Part shown: in pieces, positions 1-12,082 of the stretch
Layout of the letters: each line of letters starts with the position of its first letter
Position numbering within the stretch: the stretch's first letter is position 1
The notes under the pieces: generated by a model
Told to the model about the DNA's origin: nothing
Databases searched by the model: none
The model's input: only the letters and a program-made list of their open reading frames with translations
Translations under genes and position numbers: made by a program
Origin: Tetradesmus obliquus
Lineage: Eukaryota; Chlorophyta; Chlorophyceae; Sphaeropleales; Scenedesmaceae
Direction: 5' to 3'
Length of the DNA stretch: 64,000 nt
Assembly: GCA_030272155.1 (NCBI GenBank)
Contig: CP126207.1
Coordinates: 744,001 to 808,000 of the forward strand

Positions 1-385
1 TTAGGGTTGCGGGCAGCAACATCCATCATTGCCCTGACAGCAGGCAGCTGGAGTGACATTTTGGCCGGCACAGCAGCACGCACTGCAGCTAATCTGCCTG
101 CACAGGTAAGCACAACGCAGGGCACAGAATCACACAGCGCTGCCAAGGTACCTGCACAGGTGGAAGCTGCAGAGCATGCGGAGAGCATGCAGAGAGCATT
201 TTGAGGGCATCCTGACAGCATGCGCAGAGCCTGCAGAGAGCGAGGAGTGAGCAAGCAGAACATGCACAGCATGCAAAGCTTTTGCCGCATTGCAATCAGC
301 GTCTAGCAGATTCAGGTCACAACCCTATCAGCCCATCATGCGGGGCTGACAACCTGGACAACCCTCTCACGGTTGACACCAAAAC

Positions 386-386
<1 letters not shown>

Positions 387-445
<59 letters not shown>

Positions 446-500
446 GCTGCTGCTGCCGCTGCTGCTGCTGCTGCCGCTGCCGCTGCTGCTGCTGCTGCAG
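387..500 (+). repeat. CTG triplet run ending in a 3' splice site
   Basis: Imperfect (CTG)n with CTA and CCG interruptions, ending in CAG directly before the open exon. This is the first of dozens of examples in the window of a sense-strand CTG run abutting an intron acceptor. Confidence 0.8.
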
Positions 501-931
501 GCCATCTTGAGGGGCCGGTTGTTCCCTCAACCGCTGCGGCTGTTCACCAACGGCACCAACACAGAAGCCTGCCTCACCCAGATCAACAACAGCAGCAGCA
601 GCAGCAGCAGCAGCATGGGTGTGCCAGTGTTCAAGGGCTTTTCGAACCTGCGGCTGGTGCGCAGGAAGGGTAGCGGCGGCATCAGCAAGCCAAGCACGGC
701 TGCCGCTGCTGCTGCTGCTGCTTATGATGAAGGATCAGCTAGTGATGCAGTAGCTGCTGCTGCGGTTGCTCCTGTATCTGCTGCTGCTTCTGCTACAAAG
801 TCAGACAAGCGGCCTGCAAAGGCTGCAGATAAGAGCAGCAAGAGCAGCAGCAGCGGTGATGCAGTTATGATGGCAGATGCCAGCCGCATGCGCACAGCTG
901 CTCCATCTACCATGACAAGCAGCCAGCAGCA

Positions 932-967
<36 letters not shown>

Positions 968-1244
968 GTATGCCACAGCAATGCCATCAGCTAGCCTGGA
1001 TCTAGCTGGGGAGTACAGCTGGCTGCAGCAAGCTGTGTCAGCAGTACAGCCGCCCTCAAATGCACGCTTGGCAGCAGCAACAGCAGTAGGTGATGACTCA
1101 GCAGCAGCAGCGGCAGCAGGGTGGGAGGCAATACGAAGGCGCTACAACTGGCCTGATGGGCAGTACAGTTTGGCGAGCATGTGGTCCCCATATGACAGCG
1201 AGGACATTGGTGACTGCGAGCAGTGCAAGCCTCGGTTGTGGTGA
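501..1244 (+). CDS. Terminal exon of an unrecognised gene
   Basis: An open frame starts right after a CTG run ending in a CAG acceptor (498-500) and ends with a stop at 1242-1244. About 247 residues are encoded: a short globular-looking start (AILRGRLFPQPLRLFTNGTN), then Ser-, Ala- and Gln-rich low complexity, and a distinctive C-terminus around YNWPDGQYSLASMWSPYDSE. I recognise no domain. The frame stays open back to about 282, but that part is mostly poly-Leu from the CTG run and looks like intron by analogy with every other gene here. Upstream exons lie at or beyond the left edge. The C-terminal segment recurs three more times downstream, twice with its own stop. Coding status is inferred from the open frame, the splice context and conservation of the peptide between copies. 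Confidence 0.5.
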
Positions 1245-1590
1245 TTGCTGGGTCTGCGAGTTGATGGTCAACCGCGCTCCGATGCACGCTTGGCAGCCAC
1301 ACCAGCAGTAGCAGCAGCAGCAGCAGCAGCAGGCGATGACTCAGCAGCAGCAGCAGCAGCAGCAGGGTGGGAGGCACTACAGAGGCGGTACAATTGGCCT
1401 GATGGGCAGTACAGTTTGGCGAGCATGTGGTCCCCATATGACAGCGAGGACATTGCGGACTGTGAGCAGTGCAAGCCTCGGCTGTGGTGACTGTTATGTC
1501 CGCGAGTTGAAAGTTGTAGGGTTGATGGTCAACCACGCTGAAGTGCACGCTTGGCAGCCACACCAGCAGCAGCAGCAGCAGGTGATGACT

Positions 1591-1622
<32 letters not shown>

Positions 1623-1990
1623 AAGGAGGCGGTACAACTGGCCAGATGGGCAATACAGGTTGGCGAGCATGTGGTCCCCATATGACAGCGAGGACATTGG
1701 TGACTGTGAGCAGGGCCAAGCACGACTTTGGTGACTGCTGCTGTTTAGGTTCGAATCCAGCTGAGGAGTACAATCGGCTGCAGCGAGCTGTTGCAGCAGT
1801 ACAACCGTTTCTCAAATGCACGCTTGGCAGCAACACCAGCAGCAGGTGATGACTCAGCAGCAGCAGCAGGGTGGGAGGCACTATGGAGGCGGTACAACTG
1901 GCCGGCGGAGCACTGCTCATTGTAGTACAATCTCTGTTGCCAGGGGGAGCGAAACAGCAGTGCAGTTGAGCGAGCATGATCTGGTGATTT
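1060..1990 (+). repeat. Tandem ~245-bp copies of the last-exon 3' end
   Basis: A marker sequence starting GTGGTCCCCATATGACAGCG occurs at 1181, 1427 and 1671, giving spacings of 246 and 244 bp. A fourth, strongly decayed copy runs to about 1990. The first three copies encode nearly the same C-terminal peptide and stop, but copy 3 is in another frame relative to copies 1 and 2. Internal CAG runs differ in length between copies. This is the terminal-exon form of the exon echoes seen elsewhere in the window. Confidence 0.85.
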
Positions 1991-2904
1991 CTTTCTTTCA
2001 TTGGAGCGGTGTGGTCATATAAACTTTTCTCTGCCCAGTGAGCCTGTCATTGGCTCCCCAACGGGCGAGGTCACCAGGTATAGCTTTCAACATGTGGGGA
2101 TGTGAGCAGTGCCAAGCACGGCTGTGGTGACAGCGTGCTCCGAGCACCCTGAGGATTCTGAATGAATAGGTGCAGGTAACACAGGCTTGTCCGTTTGCTC
2201 TGGGAGAACCACGAATCAAAGCATATTTGTTTCAAGTCAGTAAAAAATTTGCAGGTAACACACATTGCAGTAGCACAATGCAGCATGTTGCGTAAGTCAC
2301 GTGACACAGCACGTTACACAGCATGGCAGGCCTGAGCCAGCACACACATGAAGCCACACGCATATAAAGAAAGTTGCCGGTTGCATTCATTACGTGAGTA
2401 TGCATGATGTTGCATTATGCGTATGCTTGTGGTGTATGCAATCGGCAAATTTCTTTACATCATTACAAGCACAAGCACAATGCAACACACGCAGGGCACC
2501 GCTGTGTCGACTGCTTAGGCCATGCCCGCACGTGATTGGGGTGCGTCATGAGTCGTCCACATAGAGACATGCACATATATGTAGTGTGCTGTGGAGTGAC
2601 ATCGTGATGTTTGTGTCACTGCAGCACTGGTGTGCCCTAAACCCTCAGCATGCCAGGCGGACAGACAAGCCTGCAATAGCATGCTGTGCAGCCATGCAAC
2701 TGCATGCAAGCCAAGCACACACACTGACAACACACAACACAACCACGCGTCTGCACCATGATGCCGCAAGCAAACCCTAACTTGCTCAGTAACAAAACCT
2801 GTAAACCCTGAACCCCAACCTCCCTCCGACCCCAAAACCCGAGCTGCCCCAGACCCTGCAGCATGCACAGGTTGCATTCCATTGCTGCCACCCTTTCCTC
2901 GGCA
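1991..2904. other. Intergenic, between convergent genes
   Basis: No supportable coding region. It should hold the 3' flanks of the left-edge gene (+) and of NOT2 (-). It contains short runs of AACCCTGAACCCC-like text near 2800-2840. No RNA gene was recognised. Confidence 0.5.
2455..2467 (-). terminator. Candidate TGTAA poly(A) signals for NOT2
   Basis: Two TTACA strings (2455-2459 and 2463-2467) read TGTAA on the minus strand, about 440 nt past the NOT2 stop. TGTAA is the usual green-algal poly(A) signal. The distance is long and the motif is short, so the assignment is weak. Confidence 0.25.
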
Positions 2905-3075
2905 CTACTGCCGCAGCACGTTGCCAGCAGCAGCAGCGCCCGCTGCCGCACCGCCTGCCGCTGCTGCTGCCGCGCCCGGCGCGCCCGCTGCTGCTGCTGC
3001 TGCCGCCATGTTGTTGCGTGGCAGCTGCGGGGGCCTCTCCACGTCTTCAAAGAACACCTCGACATCCGCTTTCTG

Positions 3076-3116
<41 letters not shown>

Positions 3117-4932
3117 TGTTGTGTTGCCCAACATGTGTTGCAGGGCTCTCTGCATGTCCTGCCGACACACTAGACATGAGCTGCGCCACAGATCATTGGG
3201 AACAACTGAAGACAAAACTAGATCAACAGAAAGCGCCGCTGCATAACCCCACAACAATCGTATCGAGAACCTGCGACCTCACCTGCACCACGTCCCACAT
3301 GTCGAAGAACAGTCACCAGCTGGCTGCGGCTGGCGGCTGGCGGCTGTCTTTCACAACAGGTTTGTTTATGGTTTAGAGCTGCGGTGATGCACCATCAGCG
3401 GCCAACTTCCAGCTGAACACCACCCAATACTCAGACCAAAAACCCTCGCAAGGACCGCAACGAGCGGCAGCGTAACACAGCCCTGTCTGGTTCTGCGCAC
3501 CTGCACCACGTCCCTGATGTTGGTGTCAAAGAACAGGTAGGTGCCGCACCCACAGCTTGGCTGGGCGCCATTAAACCCCTAAACACCAGCGCTGTAGAAC
3601 ACACAAATAACCTACGTATCCACAACCGCACCTGCACCACGTCCCAGATGTTGGTGTCGAAGAAGAGGTACGTGCCGCGCTCGCTGCGGCTGGCCGCGCT
3701 CTTGACAACACACACATCAGGGTTTTGGATATAGGGTTTTGGCGCGTGGATGAACCATCAGCGGCCAACTTCCAGCTGAACACCACCCAATACTCAGACC
3801 AAAAACCCTCGCAAGGACCGCAACGAGCGGCAGCGTAACACAGCCCTGTCTGGTTCTGCGCACCTGCACCACGTCCCTGATGTTGGTGTCAAAGAACAGG
3901 TAGGTGCCGCACCCACAGCTTGGCTGGGCGCCATTAAACCCCTAAACACCAGCGCTGTAGAACACACAAATAACCTACGTATCCACAACCGCACCTGCAC
4001 CACGTCCCAGATGTTGGTGTCGAAGAAGAGGTACGTGCCGCGCTCGCTGCGGCTGGCCGCGCTCTTGACAACACACACATCAGGGTTTTGGATATAGGGT
4101 TTTGGCGCGTGGATGAACCATCAGCGGCCAACTTCCAGCTGAACACCACCCAATACTCAGACCAAAAACCCTCGCAAGGACCGCAACGAGCGGCAGCGTA
4201 ACACAGCCCTGTCTGGTTCTGCGCACCTGCACCACGTCCCTGATGTTGGTGTCAAAGAACAGGTAGGTGCCGCACCCACAGCTTGGCTGGGCGCCATTAA
4301 ACCCCTAAACACCAGCGCTTTACAACACACAAACAACCAACAAAACCGCAGCCGCACCTGCACCACGTCCCAGATGTTGGTGTCGAAGAAGAGGTACGTG
4401 CCGCGCTCGCTGCGGCTGGCCGCGCTCTTGACAACACACACATCAGGGTTTTGGATATAGGGTTTTGGCGCGTGGATGAACCATCAGCGGCCAACAACAG
4501 CTGAACACCACCCAACACTCAGACCAAAACCAAGCCCTGGCAAGGATTGGCAACGTGCGATATAGCGTAAGGCGTAACACAGCCCTGCCTGATGCTGCCG
4601 CAGTCGCACCTGCACCACGTTCCAGATGTTGGTGTCGAAGAACAGGTACGTGCCGCGCCCACAGCTTAGCTGGGCGCCCTTAAAACCCCTTTAACCACTA
4701 TAACCAGCGCTTTACAACACACAAACAACCAACAAAACCGCAGCCGCACCTGCACCACGTCCCAGATGTTGGTGTCGAAGAACAGGTACGTGCCCCGCTC
4801 GCTGCGGCTGGCCGCGCTCTTCACAACAGGGTTGTTGGGCGCGTGGATGAACCAGCAGCGGTACTTCTTGTGCCACCACCAGCCTCGGCTGCACAGCTCG
4901 TCAGCAGCAATCAGCTGCGCCTCGTCCTGTTG

Positions 4933-4981
<49 letters not shown>

Positions 4982-5442
4982 GTTGACGTGTCGAAACTCA
5001 GCAGCGGTACTTCTTGTGCCACCACCAACCTCGGCTGCACAGCTCAGTTGCAGCAATCAGCTGCACCTCGTGCTGTTCGCATATAGTCAACATACGGCTA
5101 CATTGCATAATCCAATGCATTATTTAGGTCTCTTTCAATGACTTTCGATGAAATCAAACAATACAGTTTTGATTGCGCACCTGCGGCATGGAGTAGAAGA
5201 TGTAGACGAGCGTCTTTCGCCAGGTACCCCGGCTGCAGCCGCGCAGAGTGCTTCCAACAACACAAGGACATAACACACTCATTTAAATACGTTTTTTATG
5301 ACTGAATTTTACCTGGGGCATGGAGTAGAAGATGTAGAAGAGCGTCTCCTCCTTGCATTTCGCCCGGTACCCCAGCTGCAGCTGCACAGAGTGCTTCCAA
5401 CAACACAAGGACATAACACATTCAAACAATTATAATATAGTT

Positions 5443-5473
<31 letters not shown>

Positions 5474-5968
5474 TGTTTTTTTACATTTTAAAATTTTTCT
5501 TTATTATATTATTTTACGACTGAGTTTTACCTGCGGCATGGAGTAGAAGATGTAGAAGAGCGTCTCCTCCTTGAACTTGGCCAGGTAGCCAGGCTGCAGC
5601 TGCACAGAGTGCTTCCAACAAAACAACAACACAAGGACATAACACATTCATTTGCTTTTTTTCGAATGAATTGAATATGTTATTCTTTGACAGGATTTTA
5701 CCTGGGGCATGGAGTAGAAGATGTAGAACAGTGTCTCCTCCTTGAACTTGGCCAGGTAGCCAGGCTGCAGCCGCGGCGGGCTGTGCCGGTAGCACGCCGG
5801 CACCTCAAAATCCAGGTCAGCACGCACGGGGCTGTCTGCCAGCGGCGACACCAGCACCTGGCAGCAGCAGCAGCAACAGCAGTGCGGTGAGGCAAGCGAA
5901 GCAGCACGCCGGCACCTCAAAGTCCAGGTCAGCACGCACTGGGTTGTCAGCAAGGGGAGACAGCAGCA

Positions 5969-6007
<39 letters not shown>

Positions 6008-7062
6008 GCGGTGAGGCAAGTGAAGCAGCACGCCGGCACCTCAAAGTCCAGGTCAGCACGCACGGGGCTGTCTGCCAGTGGTGACACCAGCACCTGAAAT
6101 TGAAACCAAGCAGCAGCAGCAGCAGCAGCCGCAGCAGCAGTGCAGTGAGGCAAGGTGAGTGAGTGTGGAAGTCAGCCGGCACCTCAATGTCCAGGTCAGC
6201 ACGCACAGGGCTGTCAGCCAGAGGTGACACCAGCACCTGGCGGCGGCAGCAGCGGCAGCGGCGGCAGCAGCGAAGCAGAGTCGCTGAGATGCATCTGATC
6301 TTCCACTGCAGTTGAGTTGCAGTGACGTTGTACTGGCAATACGTTAGTGCATAGAAAGTGTGTGGAAGATTAAAAAATTAAAGTTTGACGATTGAGTGAT
6401 AACTAGATACGCATTGCCTACCTTGTACAAGCTGTCCGGGGCATTGAGGTTCAGCCCCAAGCCTGTCAAGTCGGTGCCCAGCGCCAACATGGTCAGGGTG
6501 GCGACTTGAAATGCACTGAACCACAGCCAATGAAGCCAAGTTCAAGCAAACCAGTAGATAATCAATCCTCAACATCCCGCCAAAGACTGTCAGCACCACG
6601 CTGCTCACCTTGTACAAGCTGTCAGGCGCGTTCAAATTCAGCCCCAGGCCTGTCAAGTCGGTGCCCAGCGCCAACATGGTCAGGGTGGCGATTTGAAATG
6701 CACTGAACCACAGCCAATGAAGCAAAGTTCAAGCAAAGCAGTAGATAATCAAACCTAAACACCCTTCCAGGGACTGTCAAATCGCTGTTGCAACAATCGC
6801 AACGCTGCCTCACCTTGTACAAGCTGTCGGGCGCGTTCAAATTCAGCCCCAAGCCTGTCAGATCCGTGCCAAGCGCCAACATGGTCAGGTCCGGCTCCGT
6901 CATGCGGATGACGTGCAGCAGGCCCAGCAGGCCATACCTAACAGCAGCAGCAGCAGCAGCAGTAGCAGCAGCACAATGCGGTGGGCTGAAGCATTCGCAG
7001 CGCATGGTCAAATCGGGCTCCGTCATGCGGATGACGTGCAGCAGGCCCAGCAGCCTATACCT

Positions 7063-7123
<61 letters not shown>

Positions 7124-8424
7124 CAGTGCGATGAGCTGAAGCATTCACAGCGTATAGTTGGGTTTGACTCCGTCATGCGGATGACTTGCAGCAGGTCTAG
7201 CAGGCCATACCTAGCAGCAGCGGCAGCAGCAGCAGCAGCACAGTGTGATTATGAGCATCGCAAGGCAAACTGAGCACGCCAGAAATACTGCAGGGAATGA
7301 AGGCTTGCGCAAGATGCAGGCTTGCAGGAAACGAGCGCTTGCAGGAAACGCAGGCTTGCAGGAAACACAGGCTTGCACAAAACGAAGGCTTGCAGGAAAC
7401 ATACAGCTTGCATGACTCAGGCTTAAATGACACGCAAGCACTTCAAGACAGAAGCAGCAAGCTGAGCATGGCTACCATTGTAAAATCTGTACTAAGCAAA
7501 GAGCCTCACCTGTCTGTGCTCGGCCCTGCTGCTGCTGCTCCTGGTGTGAGCGGCCGCCCGCCTGGCAGTGGGCTGCCTGCAGGGCCCTCCCCTTTGCCCT
7601 CGCCCTTGCCGTCCTGCACAGCAGTAACAAAATACACAACATATGACATTGTTATGACACGTACACAGATGTTTGCAGGCTGGTGCCCGCCTGGCAGTGG
7701 GCTGCCTGCAGGGCCCTCCCCTCTGCCCTCGCCCTTGCCGTCCTGCACAGCAGCATGACAATTTTAACATAACATATGACATTGTTATGACACGTACACA
7801 GATGTTTGCAGGCTGGTGCCCGCCTGGCAGCGGGCTGCCTGCAGGGCCCTCCCCTTTGCCCTCGCCCTTGCCGTCCTGCACAGCAGCAACAAAATAACAT
7901 AACAGATCACAGATGACAATTTTAACATAACATATGACATTGTTATGACACGTACACAGATGTTTGCAGGCTGGTGCCCGCCTGGCAGCGGGCTGCCCGC
8001 AGGGCCCTCCCCTTTGCCCTCGCCCTTGCCGTCCTGCAAAAGCACAACACAAACACAGCAAAACGACGATGTCATGACGCAACGCATGGATGTCAGCCAG
8101 CAGGCGCTCAATTCGCTCGCCAGGACCCTTCCACACGACATCCCTGTACTGCACTGCACGCTCCTGAACATGACCATGCACTTGTAGGGCGCTTCATGAA
8201 GAAAGATAAATTGAAGAAACAAAGCCAAGACTGTATTGAACAAATCAAAGGCCTTTTTAGTTAAGTTATTATTCAGTTAGATTCAAATACACTATGATCC
8301 CCACCTTGTCATCGCCTGCTGCGTCCCCGCCGACTCCACCAGCACCGCCCAGGGCAGGGAAATCGGAGTCGTTCTGGATGGAGAACTCCTGGATAACACG
8401 TTATATAACATGTTGTATAACAGC

Positions 8425-8487
<63 letters not shown>

Positions 8488-8747
8488 GAGTCAGGGGGAG
8501 GGAGGCGCTACGCAGGTACATGCGTGTTGCTGCAGTGCTGCAGATTGAATGCACGACACACGAAAGCGTGTCTGCTAATTGCAAAGCAGCCTTATAAAGC
8601 GCGGTTAGCAACATTCACCAGCCTGGTGCCCTATGCCAACCAGGCTCACCTGCTGCCCACCCACGCCTGCTGCTCGCTTCAGCGCCATTGCAGCAGCAGA
8701 ATAATCAGCAGGCCCACCAGACCTGGGCCCTTGCTGCTGCATGCCAC

Positions 8748-8797
<50 letters not shown>

Positions 8798-9215
8798 CGC
8801 GCGGCGGCGGCTGCTGCCCCGAGCGCCGGAAACTCGTCCGCACTGAACCCTGGCCCGCCCGCTGAACCCTGCTGCCCCGCGCCGCCTGAACCCTGCTGCT
8901 GCTGATCGGCGGCCGCCGCCGCCACTGCTGCTGCCGCCGCCGCATTCAGCCCGCCTAAACCGCCGCCGCCGGCCCCGGCTGAACCCTGCCCGCCGCCAAG
9001 CCCTGCGGCGGCTGCTCCCGCAAAACCGCCGGGCCTCCCGAACAGCGCGTGTGAGGCTTGAACCCCAGCAGCCGCATTCACAGGGCTGCTGCCGGCTAAA
9101 CCGCCGCCGCCTAAACCGCCGAGGGCCTGGCTAAACCCTGTGTGTCCGCCTGCTGCGCCTGCACCCTTGCTGCCGCCAGCCAGCAAAGCCAGCAGGTCGT
9201 TCTGCTGCTGCTGCG

Positions 9216-9251
<36 letters not shown>

Positions 9252-10506
9252 TGGCCAGCTGCCGCTGCGCGACGTTCAGCTGCTGCTGCAGCTGGTTGCC
9301 TGCAGGCGGTGATGACAGGAAAGCAAGGACAGCGGGATACACATGTCGTCAAAATAACAGCGATAACACAAGTACGTAAGCGCCATGATTTGATGATCTG
9401 CCGCAGATGCGGCAAGCCACTACCAAAAATCAAACATCAAGACTGCTTCTGCTGCTGCAGCAGGTTCTGACAAAAAAACAGGTGGTGGCCTTGCATTGCA
9501 CTTTGCAGATGGCTTTGCTGGACACAAATTGTAACAAGCATTCTTATGCTTACACCCTCAGCAGGTGGTGCCACCTTGCCTGCCAAGCTGCCCAGCCCGC
9601 CATTAAACGCAAGCAAGTGATCCGAACTGTGTTGCGAGCAGTGGACAGCCAGTCGGTCACATCCTAAAAGTTAATAGTGCCGCCTCGCATGCAAAGCTGC
9701 CCAGCCCGCCCGCACACTACAGCTACTGATCACTGCTTCTGCTGCTGTTACAATGTTACACATACTAAACTGCGCAGCAGCAAGAAGGCCACTTGCTGTT
9801 TGCGCAAGCCCTTTGCCCACCTGCAAGGCTGCCCAGCCCGCCAGAAAACTACAGCTACTGATCCCTGCTTCTGCTGTTGCAATGTTATCACATACTAAAC
9901 TGCGCAGCAGCAAGAAGGCCGCTTGCTGCTTACGCAAGCCCTGCGCCCACCTCAGAGGCTGAAGTTGTAACAGTACTAACAAAAAGCAAGTTTGATATGT
10001 TGATGAAGCACTGAAAGCCAGTCGGCAACAACCCGTCACACTACGCAGCAGCAAAGAAGGCCGCGTTGCCCACCTGTGAGGCTGCCCAGCCCGCCAACAA
10101 ACTGCTGCTGCTGCAAGGCGCTGTCAGACATTACGACAGCCGCTGACCACAGCTGCTTCTGCTGTTATCTATGGTTCAAAAACAAAACAGAACAGCACAT
10201 GCCCCCACCTGCAAGGCTGCCCAGCCCGCCAGCAAACTGCTGCGCCGCGCCAAACTGCTGCTGCCGCTGCTGCTGCTGCATCAGCAGGCTGGCAGCAGCC
10301 GCCTGCTGCGCCGTGGGCCCCGCGCCGCGCACCGCCGCATTGCCGAGGTTTAGGCCCTGCCCGATGCCCTGGCCTAAACCCTGGCCGATGCCTTGGCCTA
10401 AACCCTGGGCGCGCTGCGCGGCATTAAGACCTGAGGGGAAGCCCTGGCCTGGCAGCTGGCCGCCGCCGAGGGGCACGCCGCCTGGGTTCATGAAGCGCAG
10501 GCCCTG

Positions 10507-10547
<41 letters not shown>

Positions 10548-10670
10548 GCGGCAGCAGGCATTGACCTTGAGAAGCTAGATCATGTGCCAGGCATAAAGTG
10601 GCTGAACCTAGTTCAGTGAGGCTAATACAGTCGCCAGGCGCGCCTGCTGGGTTCATGAAGCGCAGGCCCT

Positions 10671-10749
<79 letters not shown>

Positions 10750-11488
10750 TAGCAGCAGCAAGACCTGTTGCAAGCATGCCGGTTCACACAGGAGCTGTGG
10801 TGCCGAACACGGTGCAGGGTCCTCCTGGCGATGGAAGTGGACTCGCCACACAAATAAGCAAGACAATAAACACAACAGTGGACGAATCACGCGCCTGCTG
10901 TGCTGCCAGGCCCGCTGCTCCCGCTGCCAGCCCCCCGCCATAGAACCAGCTTTGCTGCAATGCAACCACACCACACCCACAAGGATGTGTCCCACTACTG
11001 CTGCTGACTCCTGCCGCGGCCGCAGCCTCACCAGCAGCCCCTCAACACATATGCAAGTGGAAAAAACTTTTTTTATCTTTGCAACATAACAGAAGAAAAA
11101 CGCACACCTGCTGTGCTGCCAGGCCCGCTGCGCCTGCTGCCAGCCCCCCGCCGTGGAACTCGCCCTGCTGCAATGCAACCACAACACACCCACAAGGATG
11201 TGTCCCACTAAACTGAATATTGCAAAATAGATAGACTAAAACACACACCTGCTGTGCTGCAAGGCCTGCTGCTCCCGCTGCCAGCCCTCCGCCGTGGAAC
11301 TAGCCCTGCTGCAATGCAAGCACCCACGGTAACGCAATGAACAAGGCACGCAAAACACAACCATCAGTCAACACTGCACACCTGCTGTGCTGCCAGGCCG
11401 GCTGCTCCTGCTGCCAGCCCCCCGCCATGGAACTGGCCCTGCTGCGGCGCCGCGGAGGTGTTGGGAAAACCCGCAAGGCCCATCCTGC

Positions 11489-11543
<55 letters not shown>

Positions 11544-12047
11544 GTTCACAAGGTGAGTGTCTTTGCGCTGGGCACTGCTTGGTGGGGGTGATTGAAAGCA
11601 GAGCAGCTGGCCTGCTGCAGCGCAACCGCCTGATCGAGGCCTGCCTGAGTGAGGCCTGCATGCTGGTGAAACTGTTTGTAGCTGCTGCCTGCTTGTTTTG
11701 AACTGTTGTTACAAATGCTAGCTGCCCGGGTGCGAACTTGCTGCTGCTGAATCATGTTGCACTGCTGCTTGTTTGTGCAGTGCCTCCTGCTGCCAGCATG
11801 AGTGCCGCAACACGCGCTGCTGTGTTGTGTGCTTGCTGCCGGGACCCTCGCACCACGGCTGCTGCTGCGAGGGTCCCAACAGCTCTGTTCTGTGATGCAC
11901 ATTCATGCCTCTATGTCTGTACTGCTGTGTCTGCAGCATCAGCTTCCAGAGCATCTTGCGCCGCCGCCGCTGCTGCTGCTGCTGCTGCCCGCGCTTCACC
12001 TGGCGCCTGCACCAAGCCCCTGCAGCCCCTGCTGCAGCCCTCCTGCA

Positions 12048-12082
<35 letters not shown>

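Noticed and set aside
282-500. Coding region with a long poly-Leu run before the left-edge exon
   Set aside because: The run is a CTG repeat ending in CAG, matching the intron-end pattern at verified exons; more likely intron.
1748-1758. GGTTCGAATCC, a tRNA B-box-like string
   Set aside because: No A box at a suitable distance and no acceptor stem can be paired; it lies in a decayed exon echo.
8060-8190. Possible extra NOT2 exon (open text QERAVQYRDVVWKGPGERIE on the minus strand)
   Set aside because: Exons 6 and 7 join in phase without it, no good donor follows, and it matches no NOT2 segment I know.
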